From CAYYWV01 sp964475385 (GTDB taxonomy: Bacteria; Pseudomonadota; Alphaproteobacteria; JAAXGF01), in NCBI GenBank assembly GCA_964475385.1, contig CAYYWV010000067.1, forward strand, positions 1-14,014: a DNA stretch of 14,014 bases, in the 5' to 3' direction. Of the stretch, positions 6,147 through 13,550 are shown piece by piece. Position numbers and translations under genes: made by a program. A model generated the notes under the pieces. The model searched no databases and was not told the DNA's origin. It saw only the letters and a program-made list of their open reading frames with translations. The stretch's first letter is position 1. Each line of letters begins with the position of its first letter.

Positions 6147-7727
6147 TCAGGCCGCGTCGGGCCGCTTCCCGGCCAGCACCTTCTCGATCAACGCGATCGT
6201 CTCGGCCCGGCCGTAGAGCGCGATGAACGAGCCCATGCGTGGCCCCGTCGACTGGCCGAGCAGGATCTCGTAGAGCGCCTGGAACCAGCGCCTGAGCGGC
6301 TCGAAGCGATAACGTTTGCCGATTTCGTAAACCGCGTTCTGGATGGCCTCGGCGTCGTCGGGAAGCGTTCGCAGGGCCTCGGCGAGCGCGGCGAGCGCGG
6401 CGCGCTCGGTCTCGTCGGGCGCGCGGTAGCGCTTCGCCGGCTTGATGAAGTCCTGGTAGTAGTTGACCGCAAGGCCCGCGAGCTCGTCCAGCATGGGCGA
6501 ATTCTCGGGCGTCGCGTCGGCCACATAGCGCGAGATGAATCCCCACAGCACGCTCTTGTCCTCGGCGTTGCAGACGCTCGCGAGGTTGAGGAGGATCGCG
6601 TAAGAGAGCGGCTGGCTCGGCGGCGGCGGGTCGCCGGAATGGATGTGCCAGACCGGATTCGCGAGCCGTTCGGCCGGCGTCTGCTCGGGGTACTTGGCGA
6701 GATGGGCCGCATAGTCGTCGACATGGCGCGGGATCACATCGAAGTAGAGCCGCTTGGCCTTGCGCGGGGCGAGGTACATGAACAGCCCCAGGCTTTCGCG
6801 GGTGCCGTAGCGCAGCCACTCGTCGATGGTCAGCCCGTTGCCCTTGGATTTCGAGATCTTGTGGCCGTTCTCGTCGAGGAACAGCTCATAGGTGAAGCCC
6901 TCGGGCGGACGGCCGCCGAGGATGCGGCAGATCGCCCCCGAGACCTTGACCGAATCGATGAGATCCTTGCCCGACATCTCGTAATCGACGTCGAGCGCGG
7001 CCCAGCGCATCGCCCAGTCGGTCTTCCAGCCGAGCTTGCAATGCCCGCCGGTGACCGGCACCTCGGTTCGGGTTCCGTCCTCGTCCTCGAACACCACCGT
7101 GCCCGCCGCTTCGTCGCGTTCGAGAATCGGCACCTGAAGCACGCGCCCCGTCTTGGGGCTGATCGGCAGGATGGGGCTGAAGCTCTTGCGCCGTTCGGGG
7201 CGCAGCGTCGGCAGCATCACCGCCATGATCGCGTCGAAGTTGCGCAGCACCCGCAACAGCGCCTCGTCGAACAGGCCCGAGCGATAGCACTCGGTCGCGC
7301 TCCTGAACTCGTAGTCGAAGCCGAACCGGTCGAGAAAAGCGCACAGCCGCGCGTTGTTGTGGTGGCCGAAGCTCTCGTGAGTGCCGAAAGGGTCGGGCAC
7401 CGCGGTCAGCGGCTTGCCGAGATGCTCGCGCAGCATCTCCGCGTTGGGCAGGTTGTCGGGCACCGCGCGCAGGCCGTCCATGTCGTCGGAAAACGCGAAC
7501 AGGCGCGAGGGCGCGTCCGAGAGGCGCGAGAAGGCGTGGCGCACCATCGTGGTCCGCATGACCTCGCCGAAGGTGCCGATATGCGGCAGGCCCGACGGCC
7601 CATAGCCGGTCTCGAACAGAACATAGCCCTTGGCCGGCGTCGTTCCGCCGATGCGCTTGACGAGTTTCCGCGCCTCCTGGAACGGCCAGGCGGTGGCGTT
7701 TTCGGCGAGCTCGCGGTCGATGGTCAT
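6147..7727 (-). CDS. lysK: Class I lysyl-tRNA synthetase
   Basis: Charges tRNA-Lys with lysine in the cytoplasm. The 526-aa protein has the class I signatures: HIGH as PHIGT (HIGT at 49-52) in the Rossmann fold and KMSKS as KISKS (290-294), followed by a helical anticodon-binding C-terminal half. Class II LysRS motifs are absent. Residues such as GPSGLPHIGTFGEV and the ELFLDENGHKISKSKG stretch are typical of LysRS-I. Known: this form is found in most archaea, spirochaetes and alphaproteobacteria, while most bacteria use the unrelated class II enzyme. The start at 7727 has GGAAAGGG just upstream. The frame continues upstream across the divergent intergenic region, but that part is low-complexity and antisense to the helicase gene. 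It ends 63 bp from the converging peroxidase-family gene. Confidence 0.96.
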   Translation of the reverse strand: MTIDRELAENATAWPFQEARKLVKRIGGTTPAKGYVLFETGYGPSGLPHIGTFGEVMRTTMVRHAFSRLSDAPSRLFAFSDDMDGLRAVPDNLPNAEMLREHLGKPLTAVPDPFGTHESFGHHNNARLCAFLDRFGFDYEFRSATECYRSGLFDEALLRVLRNFDAIMAVMLPTLRPERRKSFSPILPISPKTGRVLQVPILERDEAAGTVVFEDEDGTRTEVPVTGGHCKLGWKTDWAMRWAALDVDYEMSGKDLIDSVKVSGAICRILGGRPPEGFTYELFLDENGHKISKSKGNGLTIDEWLRYGTRESLGLFMYLAPRKAKRLYFDVIPRHVDDYAAHLAKYPEQTPAERLANPVWHIHSGDPPPPSQPLSYAILLNLASVCNAEDKSVLWGFISRYVADATPENSPMLDELAGLAVNYYQDFIKPAKRYRAPDETERAALAALAEALRTLPDDAEAIQNAVYEIGKRYRFEPLRRWFQALYEILLGQSTGPRMGSFIALYGRAETIALIEKVLAGKRPDAA

Positions 7728-7757
7728 ATCCCTTTCCACTCCTTGCGGACGGGGCGG

Positions 7758-7786
7758 ACCATGCGCAAAAGCCGCGCCCGCGTCAA
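7758..7786 (-). promoter_or_regulatory. Promoter for lysK
   Basis: Read on the minus strand: TTGACG (7781-7786), 17-bp spacer, CATGGT (7758-7763). The -35 is 5/6 and the -10 only 3/6 matches to consensus, a pattern common for GC-rich alphaproteobacterial housekeeping promoters. The leader would be about 25 nt. On the plus strand a TATAGT at 7817-7822 might serve the divergent helicase gene, but I see no matching -35. Confidence 0.5.
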
Positions 7787-7845
7787 TGCGCATAGCGAGG
7801 CGCGCGCGCCCGGCGATATAGTCGCGCCATGACGGCGAGACCTTC

Positions 7846-10617
7846 ATGACCGGGCGCAAGCCCGCGGAACCGCGCGCCGCGGCGGCGTCCCCGCCGGCGC
7901 TGGTCGCGCGCGCAAGCGGCGCCGTCTGGCGCGCGGCCGACGGGACGATCGAGACGATCGCCGCCTCCGAGGCGCGTGCGCGGATCGCGGCGGGCGCGCG
8001 CCCGGTGGTCTGCCACGCGCCCAATGTCGCGCGGCGGCTGGGGCTCGCCGCCATCGAAGCGCGCGACGCGCTCGAGCTCTTCGCCTTCGTCCGTCCCGCC
8101 GTCTTCTGTCTGCCGACGCCGCGCGGGCTCGCCGCCGCCCTTGGACTCCCGCTTCCCGAGACCCCCGAGGCCGAAGCCGAGGCGCTCGCCGGCGCAGTGC
8201 GAAGCCTTCTCGCCGCGCTCGCCGCGCTCGACGAGGCCGAGGCCGCGCGGGCGGGCGCGATCGCCGCGGTCATGGCCCGCGGCGGCTGGCCCTGGGCCGA
8301 AGCGGTGCGCGCCGCGCTCGGCCCCTCGATGGCGGAGACGGCGGCCGGCGGGCTCGACGTCTGGCGCAGGCTTCCCGAATGGGCCGAGACCCCGCCCCAG
8401 GGCGCGCCGGGCGCGCTGCCGGTCGAGCCCGCCGAGGCCCGCGAACGCCTCGCCGCGCTTCTCGGCGCGGACGCCGAGCCGCGTCCCCAGCAGGCCGACT
8501 ACGCCTCGGCCGTGACCGCCGCCTTCCAACCCCGCGACGACGAGGGCGCGCCCCGCGTGGTGCTCGCCGAGGCCGGCACCGGGGTCGGCAAGACGCTCGC
8601 CTATCTCGCGCCGGCGAGCCTGTGGGCCGAACGCAACCGCGCCCCGGTCTGGATCTCGACCTTCACCCGCAACCTTCAGCGCCAGATCGACGGCGAGCTC
8701 GACCGACTCTATCCCGACGCTCGGACCAAGGCGCGCAAGGTGGTGTTGCGCAAGGGGCGCGAGAACTACCTCTGCCTCCTCAACATGGAGGAGGCCGCAA
8801 GCGCGGCGGCCGCGCGCCCGCGCGGCGCGGCGGCGCTGGGGCTGGTCGCGCGCTGGGCGGCGGCGAGCCGCGACGGCGACATGCTGGGCGGCGACTTTCC
8901 GGGCTGGCTTCCCGATCTGATCGGGCGCGGGCGCAGCCTCGGGCTCACCGACCGGCGCGGCGAGTGCATCTACGCGGCCTGCGCGCACTACCGCAAATGC
9001 TTCATCGAGCGCGGCATCCGCCGCGCCCGGCGCGCCGACATCGTGATCGCCAACCACGCGCTGGTGATGACCCAGGCCGCGCTCGCCCAGGCGGTGGGGC
9101 GCGCCGAGACGCCGTTGCCGACGCGCTACGTGTTCGACGAAGGCCACCACGTCTTCGACGCCGCCGACAGCGCGTTTTCCGCCCATCTGACGGGGGCCGA
9201 GACCGCCGAGCTCAGGCGCTGGACGCTCGGCGCCGAGGCGTCGGCGCAAAGACGCAGCGCCCGGGCGCGCGGGCTCGCCCGCAGGCTCGAAGACCTGGTC
9301 GCCGACGACGAGGAGGCGGCGCGCGCTCTCGATGCGGCGCTGCGGGCGGCGCGGGCGTTGCCGGGGCCGGGCTGGCCGGCGCGGCTCGCCGGCGGAACGC
9401 CGCGCGGCCCGGCCGAGGCCTTTCTCGCCGCAGTGCGCGCCCAGGTGTTCGCGCGCGCGCCGAAGGGCCGCGGCGACTACGGCGTCGAGGCCGAGGTCCG
9501 CCCCCCGACCGACGCCGTTCGCGAGACCGCGGCCGCGTTGGAGGCCGCGCTCGACCGGCTCGCCGAACCGCTGGCCGCCCTTGGCCGAAGGCTCGCCAAC
9601 CGGCTCGACGAGGACGCCGCCGCGCTGGACACCGCGACCCGCAATCGGATCGAGGCGCTCTGCCGCGGGATCGAGCGCCGCGCCGGCGTCACCATCGCCG
9701 CCTGGCGGGCGATGCTGCGCGGGCTCGACGGCCCGGCCGACGAGGACTTCGTCGACTGGTTCGCGGTCGCGCGGAGCGAGGGCCGCGAGACCGACGTCGG
9801 CATGCACCGCCACTGGCTCGACCCGACGATCCCCTTCGCCGCCCACGTGCTCGCGCCGGCGCACGGAGCGGCGATCACGTCGGCGACCTTGCGCGACGGC
9901 ACCGGCGACGAGGAGGCCGACTGGCGCGCGGCCGAGCAGCGCAGCGGCGCGGTCCATCTGCCCGCCGGCGCGGTCCGCGCGCGGGTCGCTTCGCCCTTCG
10001 ACTACGGCGCGCAGACCCGCTGCTTCGTCGTCGCCGACGTCGATCGCGACGCGCCCGACCAGGTGGCCGCCGCCTATCGCGAGCTGTTCCTGGCCGCGGG
10101 CGGCGGCGCGCTCGGCCTGTTCACGGCCATCGCCCGGCTGCGCGCGGTCCATGAACGCATCAGCGGCCCGCTCGAGGCCGCGGGACTCGCGCTTTACGCC
10201 CAGCACGTGGACGCGCTGGACACCGCGACGCTGGTCGACATCTTCCGCGCCGAGGAGGACGCCTGCCTTCTCGGCACCGACGCGGTGCGCGACGGGGTCG
10301 ACGTCCCCGGCCGCAGCCTGCGCCTGATCGTCTTCGACCGCGTGCCCTGGCCGCGCGCCGATCTTCTGCACCGGGCGCGGCGGCGCGCCTTCGGCGGCGG
10401 CGCCTACGACGACCGGCTCGCCCGGCTGCGGCTCGCCCAGGCGTTCGGGCGACTGGTGCGCCGGGCCGACGACCGCGGGGTGTTCGTGCTGCTGGATGCG
10501 CGGACGCCGAGCCGTCTTTACGGCGCTTTCCCCGAAGGCGCCGCGCCGGTCCGCGTCGGGCTCGCCGAGGCGATCGCCGAGATCCGAGCCTTCCTCGCCG
10601 GCGAACGGGACGGTTGA
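7846..10617 (+). CDS. DinG/XPD-family Fe-S DNA helicase with degenerate N-terminal exonuclease-like domain
   Basis: A 923-aa superfamily 2 helicase. Motifs in order: Q-like RPQQADYA (213-220), Walker A AGTGVGKT (243-250), motif Ia STFTRNLQRQ, four cysteines C310, C374, C379 and C385 spaced as the [4Fe-4S] ligands of XPD/DinG, Walker B DEGH (431-434), TSATL (678-682), TDAVRDGVDVPG (811-822) and the arginine-finger motif QAFGRLVRR (865-873). It should unwind DNA 5'-3', by family. The first 210 residues are not part of the helicase core. VVCHAPN (54-60), RDALELFAFVRP (73-84) and LAAALGLPLP (95-104) follow the DnaQ/DEDD exonuclease pattern, but the acidic catalytic residues are missing, so this looks like an inactive relic. 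Known: Gram-positive DinG proteins carry an active exonuclease domain there. The start ATG has a weak GGCGAG upstream. The gene diverges from lysK. Confidence 0.9.
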   Translation: MTGRKPAEPRAAAASPPALVARASGAVWRAADGTIETIAASEARARIAAGARPVVCHAPNVARRLGLAAIEARDALELFAFVRPAVFCLPTPRGLAAALGLPLPETPEAEAEALAGAVRSLLAALAALDEAEAARAGAIAAVMARGGWPWAEAVRAALGPSMAETAAGGLDVWRRLPEWAETPPQGAPGALPVEPAEARERLAALLGADAEPRPQQADYASAVTAAFQPRDDEGAPRVVLAEAGTGVGKTLAYLAPASLWAERNRAPVWISTFTRNLQRQIDGELDRLYPDARTKARKVVLRKGRENYLCLLNMEEAASAAAARPRGAAALGLVARWAAASRDGDMLGGDFPGWLPDLIGRGRSLGLTDRRGECIYAACAHYRKCFIERGIRRARRADIVIANHALVMTQAALAQAVGRAETPLPTRYVFDEGHHVFDAADSAFSAHLTGAETAELRRWTLGAEASAQRRSARARGLARRLEDLVADDEEAARALDAALRAARALPGPGWPARLAGGTPRGPAEAFLAAVRAQVFARAPKGRGDYGVEAEVRPPTDAVRETAAALEAALDRLAEPLAALGRRLANRLDEDAAALDTATRNRIEALCRGIERRAGVTIAAWRAMLRGLDGPADEDFVDWFAVARSEGRETDVGMHRHWLDPTIPFAAHVLAPAHGAAITSATLRDGTGDEEADWRAAEQRSGAVHLPAGAVRARVASPFDYGAQTRCFVVADVDRDAPDQVAAAYRELFLAAGGGALGLFTAIARLRAVHERISGPLEAAGLALYAQHVDALDTATLVDIFRAEEDACLLGTDAVRDGVDVPGRSLRLIVFDRVPWPRADLLHRARRRAFGGGAYDDRLARLRLAQAFGRLVRRADDRGVFVLLDARTPSRLYGAFPEGAAPVRVGLAEAIAEIRAFLAGERDG

Positions 10618-10625
10618 GACCGGCC

Positions 10626-10654
10626 TGTACAAAGCGCGGCCGTCTTCCTAGATT
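10626..10654 (+). promoter_or_regulatory. Possible promoter of the terB-like/folM/folB operon
   Basis: TGTACA (10626-10631) and TAGATT (10649-10654) are separated by 17 bp, just after the helicase stop in a 108-bp gap. Each hexamer matches consensus at 4 of 6 positions. A small hairpin CGGAC-GGGCG-GTCCG (10685-10699) would lie in the leader ahead of the CCGAGG ribosome binding site. Confidence 0.35.
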
Positions 10655-10725
10655 CACCCCATTGTCGCCATTGCCGTCGCCCTCCGGACGGGCGGTCCGC
10701 AGTTCCGCAATCACCCGAGGTTTCG

Positions 10726-11130
10726 ATGCTCAGTCACCACACCGCGCTCATTTACACGATGGTTCTGGTCTCCGCCGCCGACGGCGAGATGACCGACGCC
10801 GAGCTCGCCACCATCGGCAAGATCGTGCGCACGCTTCCCGTTTTCGCCGACTACGACCCCGAGCAGCTTCCCAAGACCGCCGCCGACTGCGCCGAGATTC
10901 TGGCGGCCGATCAGGGCTTCGAAACCGTTCTCAAGCTCATCGCCCAGTCGCTGCCCGAGAAGCTGCGCGAGACGGCCTACGCGCTCGCCTGCGACGTGGC
11001 CGCGGCCGACCTGGTCGCCGACCAGGAGGAGCTGCGCCTTCTCATGTTGCTCCGTCACGAGCTCGGCGTCGACCGCCTGTCGGCGGCCGCGATCGAGCGC
11101 GGGGCGCGGGCGCGCCACGCGAGGCCTTGA
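10726..11130 (+). CDS. TerB-like (tellurite-resistance TerB family) protein
   Basis: A 134-aa, probably all-helical cytoplasmic protein. It shows the duplicated TerB pattern: YTMVLVSAADGEMTDAEL (10-27) and, 70 residues later, ALACDVAAADLVADQEELRLL (about 86-106), each a helix followed by an acidic A-A-D-x-x-x-x-x-E loop that in TerB-type folds is suited to metal binding. No terZ, terC, terD or terE neighbour is present, so despite the family name tellurite resistance is not implied. The family is widespread as single-domain proteins of unknown role. It is followed 13 bp later by the folM-like gene, so it is likely the first gene of that operon. The C-terminal tail after residue 122 is Ala/Arg-rich and probably disordered. 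Confidence 0.85.
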   Translation: MLSHHTALIYTMVLVSAADGEMTDAELATIGKIVRTLPVFADYDPEQLPKTAADCAEILAADQGFETVLKLIAQSLPEKLRETAYALACDVAAADLVADQEELRLLMLLRHELGVDRLSAAAIERGARARHARP

Positions 11131-11143
11131 CGCGTCGGGCGGG

Positions 11144-11917
11144 ATGACGGCGGCGGCGCGACAGGATCTTCCCGGAACGGCGCTGATCACCGGCGCGGCC
11201 CGACGGATCGGCCGCGCGATCGCCCTCGACCTCGCCGCCCACGGCTGGACGGTCGCGGTCCATTACGGCGATTCAGCCGCCGAGGCGGCCGCCGTGGTCG
11301 CCGAGATCGAGGCCGCGGGCGGCCGGGCCGCGGCCTTCGACGCCGACCTCGCCCGCGAGGACGAGGTCGAGGCATTGGTCCCGCGCTGCGTCGAGGCCCT
11401 CGGCCCCCTTCACTGCCTGATCAACAACGCCTCGGTCTTCGAGGACGATCGGCTCGAGACCGCGAGCCGCGAGTCCTGGGATCTCCACCTCGACGTCAAC
11501 CTGCGCGCGCCGGTGGTGCTGGCCCGCGCCTTCGCGGCCCAGCTTCCCGAAGGACGGGACGGCAACATCATCAACCTCCTCGACCAGAGGGTGTGGAACC
11601 TGGGCCCAGGCTTCTTCTCGTATACGGTGAGCAAGTCCGGACTGTGGACCGTGACGCGAACGCTCGCCATGGCGCTCGCCCCGCGCATCCGGGTCAACGG
11701 CATCGGCCCGGGGCCGACCTTGCCCTCGCGGCACCAGACCGAGGCCGAGTTCGCCGCCCATTGCGCGCGCATGCCGCTCGGCCACGGCGCGCGGGTCGAG
11801 GAAATTTGCGCCGCGGTGCGGTTTATCCTTGCCGCGCCCGCGATGACGGGGCAAATGATTGCCCTTGACGGCGGCGAGCACCTGACCCGCGGGCTCCGAC
11901 GCAAAGAGACGCGATAG
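11144..11917 (+). CDS. folM: Pteridine reductase (PTR1/FolM-type SDR)
   Basis: A 257-aa short-chain dehydrogenase of the pteridine-reducing type. The dinucleotide motif is TGAARRIG (16-23), i.e. TGxxxRxG, the mark of PTR1/FolM rather than the usual TGxxxGxG, and it favours NADPH. NNAS is at 94-97. The catalytic triad is D147, Y160, K164. The usual SDR serine is replaced by Asp, and the spacing D-13-Y-4-K equals that of Leishmania PTR1 (D181, Y194, K198). By family it reduces dihydrofolate or dihydromonapterin to the tetrahydro form. The link to pterins is strengthened by folB 65 bp downstream. The start is 13 bp after the terB-like stop with GGCGGG before it. The family call rests on motifs; a broader SDR role is possible but unlikely. 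Confidence 0.87.
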   Translation: MTAAARQDLPGTALITGAARRIGRAIALDLAAHGWTVAVHYGDSAAEAAAVVAEIEAAGGRAAAFDADLAREDEVEALVPRCVEALGPLHCLINNASVFEDDRLETASRESWDLHLDVNLRAPVVLARAFAAQLPEGRDGNIINLLDQRVWNLGPGFFSYTVSKSGLWTVTRTLAMALAPRIRVNGIGPGPTLPSRHQTEAEFAAHCARMPLGHGARVEEICAAVRFILAAPAMTGQMIALDGGEHLTRGLRRKETR

Positions 11918-11982
11918 GGTCGACCCGCCCGGCTTCGGCGCAGCGACCGCGCGGCTTTCGCGCGCTTTCAGGATCACGCGAC

Positions 11983-12387
11983 ATGATGCAGCCCACGCCT
12001 TTCCGCCCTTCTCCCCGCCTGGACGCCCGCCCGGCCCGCCGGCTGTTCATCCGCGACCTGATGATCGACGCCTCGATCGGGATTCACCGTCACGAGCGGC
12101 AGGGCGACCAGCGGGTGCGAATCAACATCGATCTTTCCGTGCGCGACGAGACGCCGGTCAACGACAGCATCGCCAACGTCATCTCCTATGACGACATCGT
12201 CGCCGGCATCAAGGCGATCGTCGCCGAGGGCCATATCAACCTGGTCGAGACCCTGGCCGAGCGGATCGGCGACTTTTGCATGGCCGACCGGCGCGTCACC
12301 GCGGCGCGGGTCCGGGTCGAAAAGCTCGACGCCATCGCCGAAGCCCAGAGCGTCGGCGTGGAAATCGAACGGGTTACGTCCGAATAA
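11983..12387 (+). CDS. folB: Dihydroneopterin aldolase
   Basis: Cleaves 7,8-dihydroneopterin to 6-hydroxymethyl-7,8-dihydropterin and glycolaldehyde in folate synthesis; it works as an octamer. The 134-aa protein has the family marks: FIRDLMIDASIGIHRHERQ with E38 (substrate anchor), VISYDDIV with Y69, NLVETLAERI (86-95) and VRVEKLDAI with catalytic K114. Relative spacing agrees with S. aureus FolB (E22, Y54, K100) within one residue. About 18 extra residues precede the domain, with two adjacent ATGs (11983 and 11986). AGGA at 11970-11973 is the only Shine-Dalgarno candidate. Last gene of the probable terB-like/folM/folB operon. Confidence 0.95.
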   Translation: MMQPTPFRPSPRLDARPARRLFIRDLMIDASIGIHRHERQGDQRVRINIDLSVRDETPVNDSIANVISYDDIVAGIKAIVAEGHINLVETLAERIGDFCMADRRVTAARVRVEKLDAIAEAQSVGVEIERVTSE

Positions 12388-12742
12388 TCACATTTTCGTG
12401 TAAGGATTGCCCGCCCGATCTGGGCGCGGCGCATTTTGTTCACATCGCCCGCGAGCGGTTGAATCGGCCGCGATTCGCGGCGGGATTCGGAGGCCAAACG
12501 GACGGAATTTTTTGCTTGATTTATTTTTCTTGTGTAATATCAAAGAATTATAGGATTTGCCCAAAATTTAGGCATTGGGGTCCGAATCCAAGGTTAATGC
12601 TGGTTAGGACCGCCTTGCGCGGCGTTATCAACAAAGTTGTCCACAGATTCCGTGGATAGCTCGCCGACTGCCGCGCGGCCCGTTTCCACCCTTCTGAACC
12701 GCAATCGAAAACGCCGCCCAGCGCCGGGGACGAACGGGGAAC
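12388..12742. other. Gene-free AT-rich region with DnaA-box-like cluster; candidate replication origin
   Basis: The only long stretch without a gene (355 bp), lying between the converging folB and gntR genes, so no promoter is expected here. After the folB terminator it contains: five GANTC sites (12461, 12472, 12484, 12584, 12646); a strongly AT-rich core at about 12505-12575 within a very GC-rich genome; GGTTA repeated with a 10-bp period (12592 and 12602), resembling CtrA half-sites; and DnaA-box-like 9-mers TTATCAACA (12625-12633, one mismatch to TTATCCACA), TTGTCCACA (12637-12645, one mismatch) and CGTGGATAG (12651-12659, inverted, two mismatches). A weaker TTGTTCACA is at 12436-12444. 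AT-rich DNA next to clustered DnaA boxes is the basic plan of a bacterial origin. Against: the hemE/maf or gidA neighbours common near alphaproteobacterial origins are not seen. It could instead be a DnaA-titrating or regulatory site. Confidence 0.4.
12409..12437 (+). terminator. Probable Rho-independent terminator after folB
   Basis: Stem CGCCC/GGGCG with loop GATCT, extended by GCC/GGC across a one-base bulge, followed within a few bases by ATTTTG. It begins 21 bp after the folB stop. The U-run is short (4 T), so strength is uncertain. Confidence 0.45.
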
Positions 12743-13495
12743 TCAGGTGATCAGCAAGTCGCGACGCGCGTCGCGCAGATGGCGGGTGATGATCCGCTGG
12801 GCCGCTTCGCCGTCGCGGGCGTGCAAAGCGCGGGTCAACGCCCTGTGTTGGCGGTTGTAGTCGGCGATGCGCTCGGCGCTCAGGATCTTGTCCTTCATCG
12901 CGCTCCACTGCCGATGGCCGCGGACGTGGTTGACCTGGCGATAGAGCGCGCTCATCAGCGGGTTGTGGGTGGCCTCGGCGAGGAGCTGATGGAAGCGTCG
13001 ATCCCACTGGGTGAAGCGGTCGGCGTCGGCGCCCGACTCCTCGAGTCGGGCGAGCGCCTCGTCGAGCCGCTCGAAATCGCGGGCGGTCGCGTTCACGGCG
13101 ACCAGCCGGACCATGCGGGGCTCGAGCGCGAGCCGGACCTCGATGAGCTCGACCGGGCTCGTGATCTCGGAGACGTCGTCCTCGGCGCTCGCCCCCGGCC
13201 GGTAGGCGACGAAGGTTCCGCTGCCGATGCGGCGCGCGATCAGCCCCGCCTCTTCGAGCACGCGCAGCGCCTCGCGCACGGTCGAACGCGAGCAGCCGAA
13301 CGCCCGGGCGAGCTGGCGCTCCGCCGGCAGCCGGTCGCCGTAAAGATAGATCCCGTCGAAGATGGCCTTGCGCAGATGGGCGACGACGCCCGACGCCCCG
13401 CGGACCGAGGGCAGCGCGCGTGCGGGAGCGGCGGCCGCGTCGTCGGGCGCGGCAATCGCTTCGCGGCTGGTTTCGGGTCTTGACAGGTTGGGCAT
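12743..13495 (-). CDS. GntR-family transcriptional regulator, FadR/FCD subfamily
   Basis: A 250-aa regulator. The winged helix-turn-helix spans about residues 30-98, with the GntR marks LRKAIFDGIYLYGDRLPAER, LARAFGCSRSTVREALRVLE and GSGTFV. The C-terminal FCD ligand domain has the metal-binding set D165 and H169 (DRRFH), H217 (NRQHRAL) and H239 (TRHLRDA), which coordinate a metal and carboxylate ligand in this subfamily. The start is set by ATG 13495; an upstream open frame runs through the intergenic region and is not coding. By position it should control itself and the divergent FAD oxidase gene, responding to an organic acid or amino-acid-like ligand. The ligand cannot be told from sequence. 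Confidence 0.93.
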   Translation of the reverse strand: MPNLSRPETSREAIAAPDDAAAAPARALPSVRGASGVVAHLRKAIFDGIYLYGDRLPAERQLARAFGCSRSTVREALRVLEEAGLIARRIGSGTFVAYRPGASAEDDVSEITSPVELIEVRLALEPRMVRLVAVNATARDFERLDEALARLEESGADADRFTQWDRRFHQLLAEATHNPLMSALYRQVNHVRGHRQWSAMKDKILSAERIADYNRQHRALTRALHARDGEAAQRIITRHLRDARRDLLIT

Positions 13496-13509
13496 CGGCG
13501 GTTTGTAGT
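13480..13509 (+). promoter_or_regulatory. Possible promoter for the FAD oxidase gene
   Basis: A consensus TTGACA (13480-13485), 18-bp spacer and TGTAGT (13504-13509), followed by an AT-rich stretch. The -35 lies inside the first codons of gntR on the opposite strand. Transcripts would have a leader of about 200 nt and cross the GntR operator about 36 bp downstream of the start, so the regulator could act as a roadblock. Confidence 0.35.
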
Positions 13510-13550
13510 AAAAGAAAATTGGTTTAATCGGGGTGAAATCGGTCCAGTAA

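Noticed and set aside
7783..10632. 949-codon open frame antisense to the helicase
   Set aside because: Composition is low-complexity Arg/Gly/Ala-rich and it mirrors the helicase gene, whose motifs are unmistakable.
10726..11130. Tellurite resistance determinant
   Set aside because: Only a lone TerB-fold protein is present; none of the other ter genes needed for resistance are nearby.
12276..12659. 127-codon open frame crossing from folB into the AT-rich region
   Set aside because: It starts inside folB in another frame, lacks a ribosome binding site, and would code through the terminator and DnaA-box-like sites with no recognisable domain.
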